A stretch of 64,000 nucleotides of DNA from Symsagittifera roscoffensis (taxonomy: Eukaryota; Xenacoelomorpha; Acoela; Convolutidae), in assembly GCF_963678635.1 (NCBI RefSeq), contig NW_026970698.1, positions 1-64,000 on the forward strand, given 5' to 3'. The notes under the pieces were generated by a model. The model saw only the letters and a list, made by a program, of their open reading frames with translations. It ran no database searches and was not told the origin of the DNA. Both the position numbers and the translations under genes were made by a program. Positions 1 to 10,200 of the stretch are shown piece after piece. Positions within the stretch are counted from its first letter, which is position 1; each line of letters begins with the position of its first letter.

Positions 1-172
1 CCTCGCTCGTCGCTTGACCCGACGGTACAGTTTTTGCTCGTTCATCAATTTCCAATGGTTGGCGAACTGATACTGTTTCCAATGGTTGGTAGTCCTCGCT
101 GTCTGAGTTGTCTGAATTGATTCATGATTGCTGCGGGTGGTTGGGATTTCTTCGCTCGGTAAGACTTCTGGC

Positions 173-490
173 TTATTGTTGCTCTTCTTTTTGTGCAAGT
201 CTTTCTCGTACTGTTGCGATCTTCCGTTTTATCGCTAGTGAAAGTTTCAGTTTCGTCGCCATGGCACTTTTCCCAAGTACAGATCCTTTTTTCAAACTTA
301 TGGTATGCTTAAATTCAGAAACTATTTTTGATTTTAGTAATCTATACCAGTTGAGCGATTTGCTCGTCGTCCGCTGGTAGACATTAACACCGTTCGCATC
401 TCCTTGGAATTTTTGCTCCTCGCATTTTGCCTCCCCCTGGTCCGACGTGACCTGTTGATCACTTGTCAGCTTCAATGGCGATTTCTTCAA
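173..490 (-). pseudogene. Gypsy Pol C-terminal tail (integrase C-terminal domain region)
   Basis: Open frame of about 105 codons, highly charged, containing VYQRTTSKSLNWYR and later VRERLAQKEEQQ. The YQRTTS segment followed by a small beta-rich KHTISLKKGSVLGKS stretch fits the DNA-binding C-terminal region after a Gypsy integrase core, and its position downstream of the core on the same strand supports this. Still open, but separated from the core by stops. Confidence 0.55.
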
Positions 491-744
491 GACTGTGGCT
501 GAAGTAAGTTCTGAGCATTCTTCCCAGCTCAGGATTGTTTTCGTCTAGGAAAGAACTTTTTCGTTTCATGACGTTTCTCCCATCCGGTTTTTAGAGCTCG
601 GTTTCTTGGTTAGATTAAGATTAAGTTAACGGTATTGGCTTACCGGCCATGATGCGCTTATAATAAGGTTAGCTTGTTTTAAGCGTTTGTTTAAAATTGT
701 AATGTACTTTATGCCCTGTCGACCATAATTTCAAGAGATTTATG

Positions 745-1372
745 AACTCTTTCGGCCGTTCACTCCACCGTTCCCGCGCTACGGTGATCGTTCACTCCAC
801 CGTTCCATTGCCACGGTCATAGTTTTCTGGGGAGTATATGAGTTCGATTCCCTCGGTGTTACAGAAGCTCTCAAACTTGTTAGACGTAAAGCATGTACCT
901 CGATCGACGTGAATTTTTCGTTGACATAGTTATTTTTGTTTGCTGACATATAGTTTGCTGACGTTAACATAGCTGAAGGCCATCTCGTGAAACGATCGGT
1001 TGCTACTAGTACATACTTTTTCTGTTCTTTCAAGTAAATTATTGGACCCCAAAAACCCAATTGTAGGAACTCGTTATGTTTCCTTGGTTCGGGGCTTTCC
1101 CAATGAGGTTTCCCTCTAACTTGGGTAGCAGCATTTTCAAATTCTTACCGGCATTCCTGCACTGTTGGTAGTAGGTCACCTTTGCCGGCAGACTGCGGTA
1201 CATGCAGGGGTACCACACTTATCGGGCTGCCACAAACATGTTTCGCTTCCCACGGTGGTAAAAATGGGTCCTTGACTCCATCGGCTTTTGCAGGAGTAAA
1301 AAGATAACTAGAAGCCCATCTTGCCATACATAATCGTCCCTTAAGGGCAGGTCTTTTGCATATTGTGCCCAT
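745..1372 (-). pseudogene. Gypsy integrase (zinc-binding to catalytic core), broken
   Basis: From 1372 down, the frame includes FTPAKADGVKDPFLPPWEAK and PLHVPQSAGKGDLL, followed after a frame change by GPIIYLKEQKKYVLVATDRF (first catalytic Asp in the VATDRFTRWPSAM segment). A second frame (~905-830) reads VDRGTCFTSNKFESF, carrying the second Asp, and then SPENYDRGNGTVE, carrying the Glu. A TGA follows that Glu directly. Just beyond, 17 bp (758-774 and 790-806) are duplicated with a 32-bp period. The integrase identity is secure; the gene is dead. Confidence 0.82.
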
Positions 1373-1379
1373 TATTTTC

Positions 1380-2225
1380 CCTTTTTAGACAGCTTCTCCT
1401 TGATGTTCTTCTTCTTATGTAGAACCTCTCGCAAATTAAAGTCCGCCGTTGAAGCAAAATTTTGCAGAATCTATCGCACTTTCAGAAAAATAATATCAGC
1501 CGCAGAAGCAATAGTTTCTAGATTGATTAACTCAGGTAGTGATGTGGTTTTCGTAACTATTTTGCAATCGAGTGCAGTAGTTGACATAACCCTTTGATTT
1601 GGATTTATTGCGAAAATTATTTCGCCAGGAAATTTGGAAGGAACTGACAATACGGTATTGTTTTTGGTGTCTCGCGTACTTTTGGTTTTGGCTTCAATTT
1701 TTGGGCTAATTTTGTTATTTCATCATAAGTGTCAAAGTTTGGGTCCAGTCGTATTTGGGAATTTGAATTTAAGTTTAATTCTAATCAATCGGAATTTTGG
1801 TTCAATTTGTACAGATTTAAATATATATTTTTTGGAATTTAACCGACTTTAAGGGAAACGGTATCTAGCGCACACCAATTGCCCCATGCATTTCGCCGAT
1901 GTATGCGTTATGCAAGTTTCTCGATTTTGATTGGTCGGTTGACTCGCGCATGACTATCCGCCCTCAACCGTTGGTTTGTTCATGCACGTCTTCTGTTGTG
2001 GTTGGCCAAACCATGTTTAATTAATTTAGATGTTTTTCCCAAAAGGTGAAATTTTTAATCAAAATCAAGATTTTGTCCCAAAGGTTTTTCCTTTTTTTCT
2101 CTACGATTTGTTGACCCTATCGTATCTTGAAGCTCCTCGATGTTAGGCATCTGATATTTATTATCTTGCACTCTGCTTTACTGTTTCGGTCTTTGTGGTA
2201 GTTTAATCCCAATTCTGTTCCCTAG
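1380..2225. other. Region between protease and integrase remnants
   Basis: Expected place of reverse transcriptase and RNase H, but no YxDD-type motif or RT block is readable on either strand. A strongly T-rich stretch at ~1600-1860 looks unlike the rest of the element and may be a later insertion. Short open frames here are not recognised. Confidence 0.5.
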
Positions 2226-2411
2226 ATGTTCATCACTGTTCCCCTTGGATCTGTCTGTTTAATTTGTAGGCCAAGATTTCCCATTAAGTCGCCTCCCACG
2301 GTTGTTGGTTTGCTTCCTCTAATGACCCTGACGGGTGCTCTGGTTGTTCATCCGTTGGAGGCCAGTTCTACATCCATTTTCCACAAAAAGTTGATTTTAT
2401 TGTTGCTATAG
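2226..2411 (-). pseudogene. Gypsy aspartic protease, C-terminal fragment
   Basis: The minus-strand translation contains RVIRGSKPTTVGGDLMGNLG, which has the hallmark end of retroviral-type proteases: a hydrophobic strand, then a Gly-x-Asp-Leu-Met helix. The catalytic DSG triad is not visible upstream, and an in-frame TGA lies about 14 codons before the motif. It belongs to the same element as the gag and integrase fragments. Confidence 0.6.
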
Positions 2412-2794
2412 TCACGGAATTCGTCGTCATTGGTACTCCTCTTCTTCTAGTTGATATCAGTTCTACCCAACGTCTTCTTGAGGTTGTCGACTGTGAAAAT
2501 CAATGCTGGTGATCAGTTGTTGATCCAGATGTTCATTGGATGCCCGTTTTTTTCTATCTTCGTTTTCTATCTTCGTTTGCCGTGACCAGGTAGTCATCTG
2601 AGCACTCAGATGAGCAGCGTGCTTTTCTTCTTGAACAAACCAACAAAGCTGGAATGTTGTGAACTCGTTTCATCCATGGGGTTGTCCTCTACTTCAGACA
2701 CCTCCTTCCTTGGGATAACGCCCACCAACCGTCCTACACGACACCCGTTTTCCCCAAAAGTTTTTCTCGTTCTGGTCTACTTTTTCTGCAGAAA

Positions 2795-3690
2795 TTACGT
2801 GTCCCGTATGTATGTGTCCCGGAGTGAATCTAAGCTGGTCAAAGTTGTAACACTGACGGTCTGGCCTTCGAGGTCCCCCACGGTTTTGGAAGTTTCCACA
2901 TCCCCGTTGGAGACCACTTGAACCTCGAAAATTGTTGTGGTTCGGTCTTGACTTGCAGAGCTCCTGTCAGGGCTGTGTAACTGCTTCCAGAGAGTCCTGT
3001 CGTACTTCTTTTGTAATGTTTGGCTTACTTGACAACTCTTGCGTATGGCATAATTATTCTTAACGCTTCTTCCGTTGTTTTCGTTTCTCTGCATAGCTCG
3101 TTCTGAGCGTCCCGATTCCGCATATATAAATATGTCTCGCACCACTAAAAATATTTTGCATGTATAAATATGTCTCGCACCACTTTTTTTCTGCGTTCCT
3201 AAATTACACCTAGCCGCAATTCCACTCAGCACGGCATGGAAGTATTCTAAGTTGTCCCCTCCCTTTTGCAATGTCTGATATATCTAGTAAATCTCATTTC
3301 GTTCTTTTTTAAACATTGTTTCGCAGGTGTTGAGAAACCGCGGGTATCGGATGGTTTCCATATTCAAGTGCGGCTGCTGGTTGTGCGATGCGCGTTAACC
3401 TTTGTGTCCTAGGCATAACTAGAGATTGCAGATGAGAGCCCTTTCTCATTCCTCCCTTGGTTTTCCTCCGACAACCCCGAGTGCCTTTATTTGAGTTGCT
3501 GTTAGTGCTGCATCAAAAAAATAGTCCGATGAAAGAAGTCCTTGCTTTGCCACCCTCGCCCAGTGGAACTGTTGTTTCCAATGCTCCCACAACAGCTGTG
3601 ACTCCGCTTGATTCTGAGGCCAAAATGCCACAACTCCTAAGTGTTTCCTCTGACTGCGCCATTACAAAAGTTGGTAAAACAGTATCGGTC
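2795..3690 (-). pseudogene. Gypsy gag remnant
   Basis: The gag frame is recognisable in pieces. A tryptophan-rich N-terminal piece lies at 3631-3446. A central piece from 3271 contains EYFHAVLSGIAARCNLG, typical of Ty3/Gypsy gag, followed by VRDIFIY. In another frame near 2830-2870 a degenerate zinc knuckle reads QCYNFDQLRFTPGH, with the second cysteine replaced by phenylalanine. A 44-bp-scale local duplication around 3115-3185 (repeated 'atataaatatgtctcgcaccac') breaks the central frame. No functional product is expected. Confidence 0.75.
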
Positions 3691-3945
3691 TAGTCTTCAT
3701 TCAACTGTATTTCGTAGTGTAATATCCAGACTCTGAATTAGAGGTCGAGTTAAGCCAGACAGAATTAGATACAGATTGACAGGCAGTTATCTGCGAACAC
3801 CTTACAGTGATAGATCAAACTCTCACAATATGAACAACAACTAAAATGATTGACATATGACACCCAATACGTAGCTCCTCACAAATAAGATGTCAACTCA
3901 TATAAAAACGAACAGTTTAGATATTAAAAGCGTTAATGGTTGCGT

Positions 3946-4013
3946 GTGTCGGTGTGTTTTACTGTGTGTGTGGGTGGGTGGATGTGTGTGTGTGTGCGTT
4001 TGTGTGCTGTGTG

Positions 4014-4052
<39 letters not shown>

Positions 4053-4082
4053 TGCGAGTGTGTTTGTGTGTGCGTGTGTGTG

Positions 4083-4137
<55 letters not shown>

Positions 4138-4140
4138 ATG
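3946..4140. repeat. (TG)n / (CA)n microsatellite, imperfect
   Basis: About 190 bp of TG dinucleotides with a few interruptions (tgcg, ttgtgc, gtgggtgg). The longest pure stretch is at ~4090-4136. All long open frames reported across it (Cys-Val or His-Thr repeats) are artefacts. On the minus (gene) strand it is a CA repeat that starts about 10 nt after an anoctamin 5' splice site. Confidence 0.97.
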
Positions 4141-4148
4141 TCCCTTAC

Positions 4149-4291
4149 CCATCTCCAGGTACTCCTCGAACAGGTCGGGACACTCGGGTAGGTTAAACTC
4201 CTCCTCTATCTGGTGTTTCCTCACACTTCTCCCGTCTTTCCCCTCCCCCTTCTTACGAGTCCGATAGTCATTCCACATCTTCATCAGGAGG
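4149..4291 (-). CDS. Anoctamin exon e (TM6-TM7 linker, TM7 start)
   Basis: Acceptor ttacttag. The first base completes the Pro codon, then [39 protein letters not shown] and a split Gly. Donor gtaagg at 4148. The EYLEM pair of glutamates matches the TM7 calcium-binding pair. The following exon (rest of TM7) should lie further left but only Gypsy sequence is seen to position 1. Confidence 0.9.
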
Positions 4292-7200
4292 CTAAGTAAC
4301 AAATCATAATGAGTATTATAAACCATTCATATCGCTAAAAGCATACAGCGCACGAATTATTTAACGAAGGACTCTCAAAAGCTATGTTGCACATTTGAAC
4401 AATCATAGTTTTTGTTTCTTATCACCAAATTGGAACTTTTATAGTTTAAAAACCAGGAAAAAATAACAAAACCAGGAAAAGAGAACAAAGTTGAATATCA
4501 TAAAAATTAATTATTATAAGAGAAAAGCGAGCTTGTCTGCAAATTTTCAGCATCACGATTGTAAACTTGTATTCGAAAATTAAATCTCTTCAAATTTTGA
4601 AAAGTTGCAACCTTTTTTTTCGTTCTTAGTTCAACTTGTTTTAATCTTCATTTGTAATTTAATATAATTATCAAAACAATGAAGCTTCTGAAAATGATTT
4701 TGAACTGCACTGACGGTTTTCCCAGCTCGATTGTGTTGTTGACAATCTGTTTGCCGACAAAGATGATAGCCAAATTTTGTGCCATCTCCATTAGACAGTC
4801 ATTATTTGTACACTGCTCCAGTCTCGCATCGGATCCAAACGCCATAGTGTAATTGCCAGGGTAGCCAGAAAATCTAAGCGTATAATCAAGGTGGGATCTA
4901 GGACTTTTCCAGGGATATGACGCATTTGCGGAAACTTTTCAAAAATTTGGTCGACTCTTATAGGTCGACAAATTGAATACCCGAGCACTTTTGGGTGTTT
5001 TTGGAAAAATTTTGACCAAAAAATTGCGTTTTTTGGCATTTTTCCCCCATAAATTAGTTCTTATTGGCTCCGGAGCGCCTTAGAAAAAAAACTTATGCTT
5101 AGATCGCAAAAATAGATGTCCTTAAAAAATGTATTGTGATGTCCCTTTTAGTTTTTAAAATCATCATAATGAAGATTTGAATTATATGTAAATGAATACA
5201 TTATAATATATAAAAGTTAGTAATACAAAAGATTCTGAGCCGAAACTTCACTCTCCGACCTTTTGAATAAAAAGGACTCTCTGATGCTTCATGAGCAGTC
5301 GGAAAATAATATATTTTTGTTGCATCATAAAAGACCAATGAATTGTTCCAATAAAACATAACCACAGCGAATACAAGTTTCAATGTGCAAGTGTTTCTTT
5401 TAATTACTTTGGAGTTTACGAGAAGCGATTTTTCTGTGGCTGATCTAACCTGCCCTTGAAGAATGCGACATATAGTACGGACGAGTACTGATTAAGGAAC
5501 TGGAAAACGAATATCTTGAAGGCCAGATGGTTCTCATGCTCCCCCTGAGTCCGGTGCGTCTCCCAGTCCGTCAACACCTCCGCCACTTTCGTGTAAATCT
5601 GGAAAAAAGTAAATTGGGCCATTTTTTTAAATTAAATTTTGCTTGTTGAAAGCTTAAAGAAGCTAACCTAAGATATCCTAAGCTCATGCGAGACGAGGGC
5701 GTAAGATTATTTGAAAAGATTCATATAAGCAAGACGACAAAAGTAGCAAGCTTTGAAAGAGTTTAAGAGGATCACATGAACTTTTTCAATTCCAACTTTG
5801 AAACGTGTCGTTTTTTCATGACCGAGAAATATTGACCACAAGCAGGCGACGTTTTTTGCAAGAATTCGGATTGACTAATTGGGTATAAGATCATCCACAA
5901 TCAGAAGATTATTTAATAAAAATGAAGTAGACTTCTCACGATGCCGGATATGGTGATGAGGAGCACTTGAATAAGTGCTCCTGTTGCCACAGCCACTGCG
6001 GGCGTGTATTTTTCGTCCCAGCTGTCTGAAGTGCGGCTCAGGTCATACAGGGGTTCCATGATGAGGCTGCGGTAGACGACCACGCCCGCCACGAAGACCA
6101 ACACCACCATCATCTGAAGTACACGAGAAGTGCGAACAGCAAGGATAAGAAGATCATCTACAAGAAGTTCTGTGTAAAAACTGATAGCGAGGGCTACTCG
6201 AATATATACCACTGCGGCAACAACATTTGTCGGTGTCATCATTTTCACAGAGACTGAATTTTCTATTGATACCCTTTAGGTATCGCCAGATTTGATGTCT
6301 TTGTGAATTCACATCTATAAATAAAACCGTTTTCTCCCGCTAGTCATCAAGTACCCTTAAGGTCCCAAACAACTGTTTTCATAACCCTAACACTGATACT
6401 TCAGTCCTCAATCGGCGCCCTTTAGGTACCACCCTGAGGACTTGAGTACACTACCTAAACCTTCATCCCCCAAACACAGTTTCCACAGAGATAAGAGGAC
6501 GTAAACATAAATAAAACTGAGAATGTCAAAGGACAAAAAACCTTGCAAAACATGCAAGAAACCCATAAACGAAAATGACCCAATATACAATTGCATCACC
6601 TGTAATTGCTCTATGCACCTTGAAATTGTCTGCACTGGCCTCTCGACCGTTGCACTCAATGGAATACTGGAACTTGGTAACAACGCACTACTGATATGCA
6701 ATACCTGTTTGTCCAACGGAAAAAGAGATCAAGTAATCAGAAGCACAGCATCACATGACAAAAGTGAAAACATCAAAAAAATTGAAGAAGAAATTTTAAA
6801 ATTAAGTAAATTAGTAGCCGAAGTCTCGACAAAAATGGAAAATATTAAAGATCCCATCCAAAGCCTGCCAATAGCAGAACAGGGTAAAACCTGGTCACAA
6901 GTAGCGGCGCAAAACATAATCAAACCCCTGAGCAAAGGGTTGAGAATAAGAGGGGTCCCCGAGATCAAGGAAAGAGATGGAAGAAAAAGACTTGACCATG
7001 ACTATGATGAGGTAAATAAAATCATGAAATTCTTAAACCTTGAATGCAATATCACTGATCTCAAGCGTTTGGGAAAGTTCAGCGAAGAACGAGCAAACCA
7101 CAGAACTATACTGGTACGAGTAACCTGTCCAAGAGAAATAGACTTGATACTATCATCAACACCGGCCCTCAAAAATTATGACAAAAATGTCTTCATAAGT

Positions 7201-10200
7201 AAGGAACTCTCAGTTGAAGAAATGAAACTGGAAAACGCCATCCTGAGAGAACGTAGAAATCTCATCAAAAGTGGTAAAAACCCCAAAAATCTTCGAATCA
7301 GAAACCTAGAACTGCATGAAAAAGTAGACGACACCTGGACAAAAGTTACAATTAAACCGGAGGAAAACAGCACAATTCAGACTAGAAGTGACAACTGACT
7401 AGAATCGCTGAATGTTATGTCATTCAATACACGAAGTATACTGGATATAAATAGACGTATGAAACTTAGCAATATAATACTATCGAACGATTATGACATC
7501 ATTTGCTTAAGCGAAACTTGGTTAACAGAAAATATCCCTGACAACGCGCTTTTTCTGCCTGCACACATAATAACTAGATGTGATAGACCTACCAACTCAA
7601 CAAAATCGAAACACGGGGGCGTGCTTATTGCTGTTAAGCAATCCCTAGCTTTCACAAAACTTGAAATACACACTACGGACTGCGTTGGACTCCTCCTTAA
7701 CACTCCGACACCTCTCATCCTATGCTGTATCTACAGTGCCCCGAACGAAAGCAAATATAAGCTATCCACAGATGACTTCAACAAACTATTGAATATGCTA
7801 ACTGACTACTCAAATGAGTTTCAATGCCCAAATATTTTATTGGTTGGTGACATCAACTTCGCTAATACGCATTGGCAAACCTTGCAATCAACCCAAAAAC
7901 ACGAACAATTAGTACTGCAGACTTTTACTGATATGAACTTTCAACAGTTTATCGAAACGCCTCATGACCAATTAGATATTGTCCTTTACAACAACCCCGA
8001 CATTATTTTAAACACCACGATAGACAACCATATGAAAAAACACTTCTCACACCAAGAAAGAGAATTATCAGACCACAACCCTTTTCTAATCACGATATCA
8101 TCTCTTACACACAATGACGAAAAAGCCACTCCCATACAACACGGATCCGACTTTCTGTACTTTGGTGTCTTGCCATTAAACAACGTCGATTGGATTACTT
8201 TAAACAAATACATTTTGGAACACCCATTTCAACCATACTGCTACTCTAACATTGACCACTTAATCAACTCATGGTACCTCTGGCTATATATAGCACTAGA
8301 AAAACACATGAAAAAACAGACCAAACACCGTATGAACCTAGCACCTTGGATCACACCTGAAACCTACAATATTATCAAAAGACTCAACACAGCATCAAAA
8401 AAAATAGCCTTTAAAAATACTCATACTAATAACCGCAATCTTGAAAGACTTAAAAACCTTGTAGATCATTTATCCGAATTAGATCAGAAAAATTTCGAAG
8501 AATCAACTTTCAAGGGCAGAAATTTCTCAAAGCTCCAAAAATACTTTAAAAGCATACGAAAAAACTCAAATACTCCAAAAACAATGCACTGGAATGAAAA
8601 AACCGAATCAACAGAGCACGGTAAAGCTAATCTTCTAAACAATTACTTCGTAAGCGTTTTCAACATTAAACAGAATGAAAACATTTTACCAATAGCTGAA
8701 TTACCTGGCTCAATCAAATGCTTCAATTTCTCTGAAAATGAGATATACGACATCCTTAAAACATTAAACCTCCAAAAAGCAAGAGGACCAGATAGACTCG
8801 GTAACACAGTCCTAACCAATTTAGCAGATAGCATAACTTCATCTCTAAAACTGATTTATAACACCATCACCAACAAAGCAACATTTCCAGCGATCTGGAA
8901 ACTTAGCCAAATCATCCCAACTTTTAAAAATGGAGACAAGCAATCGGTCACAAACTACAGGCCCATCAGCCTGCTAACTGCAGTATCCAAAGTCTTAGAG
9001 AAACTGATCTTCCTTAAAATCTCACCAAAGATCTTCTCGCAAATCCATGATAGCCAATTTGGCTTCTGTCCTAAACGATCGACAACTCTGCAAATAATCC
9101 AATTCCTCGACAAAATCTATGATGACTTTGATAACCCTAATATCAAGTCTCTACAGGCAATATACTTAGACTACGAAAAGGCTTTCGACAAAATTCCTCA
9201 CGACTTGTGCATATATAAACTCAATAAATTTGGCATATCAGGAAACGCACTTAAACTATTAGCAAACTACTTAACCAACAGAAAACAGCAAGTACGAATA
9301 GGTGCGGCAGTATCCAGCCATCTTGAAGTTAGTAGCGGCGTACCTCAAGGCTCACTGTTAGGGCCAGTATTCTTCATTACATTCATCAACGATTTACCGT
9401 CATCACTCACCAACTCGTGCTATGGTTACGCAGACGATTATAAAATTGTTGCAACGAACCCTTCCCTGCTCCAACATGACCTAATCAGGATCAACTTATG
9501 GTGCAAAGATAATTCCATGAGTCTTAATCTGAAAAAATGTAAGAATATAATATTCAAAGACCCCCAACTTGACCTAAACATGTATCTCGGAGACCATATA
9601 CTTGAAAAAACCTGTTCAGAAAAAGACCTTGGTATACAAATAACCAACAACCTAAACTGGTCAGCACACGCAAAAATAAGAGCCCAAAAAGCAATAGGCT
9701 GCTTATTTTTAATTAAAAGAAATATTTCAAAATCAGCGAGCTTAAAAATGAAACTGAAATCCTACTGTGGATATGTAACCCCAATTGTGTCATATGGCTC
9801 ACCCATATGGAAAGCAAATAAGTGTGAATTAAGAATTATTGAAGATGTCCAAAGAAAAGCTACACGTTGGATACTGTCATGTAACAACATCAACTATAAA
9901 GACAGACTGATTAGATTAAACCTGCTTCCACTGTCTCTCTACCACGAAATGCACAACATTCTCTTGCTTCATAAAATAATAAACGACCAATACAACTTCC
10001 ATTCGAGACAATTTGTTCAGTTCAAAGAATCTACAGCCCCAACAAGAAGATCAACGAAAAATAACTTAGCGCATAAAAATTATCATTACGAAAAATCGAA
10101 AAGCAATTTCTGGCACAGAACACCTATACTAGCAAACAAAATTTTACAGACTCAGGAAGAAGAAGACCTGTTTGCGATGAAATATGAAAGACTCAAATCA

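Larger units (their letters stand above)
170..3690 (-). mobile_element. Decayed Ty3/Gypsy-type LTR retrotransposon, internal region
   Basis: In minus-strand order it carries gag remnants (~3690-2800), the end of an aspartic protease (~2400-2226), a segment leading into integrase (1372-1145), the integrase core (~1060-745) and a Pol C-terminal tail (490-173). The order matches a Metaviridae-type element. All parts contain stops or frameshifts. The 0.85 kb between protease and integrase is too short for a reverse transcriptase plus RNase H and shows no RT motif, so that part is deleted or replaced. No LTR is visible: the left end is cut by the window and the right end fades near 3.7 kb. Non-autonomous and old. 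Confidence 0.85.
4292..5939 (-). other. Anoctamin introns between exons b-e
   Basis: Three short AT-rich introns (5939-5599, 5449-4874 and 4714-4292), 340-580 bp each. No mobile element is recognised in them. Short ORFs here are shadows of the exons or of AT-rich intron. Confidence 0.8.

Noticed and set aside
3890-4326. Several overlapping open frames with Cys-Val or His-Thr repeats
   Set aside because: They are six-frame readings of the TG microsatellite. Only the minus-strand part 4291-4149 is coding (anoctamin exon).
4873-5039. Minus frame starting [12 protein letters not shown] as a separate gene
   Set aside because: Its end overlaps exon d in a wrong frame. The splice-consistent frame (FSGYPGNY) explains the conservation.
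6408-6968. Minus-strand frames under the LINE ORF1
   Set aside because: Shadows of ORF1. The plus strand has the recognisable finger and RNA-binding segments.
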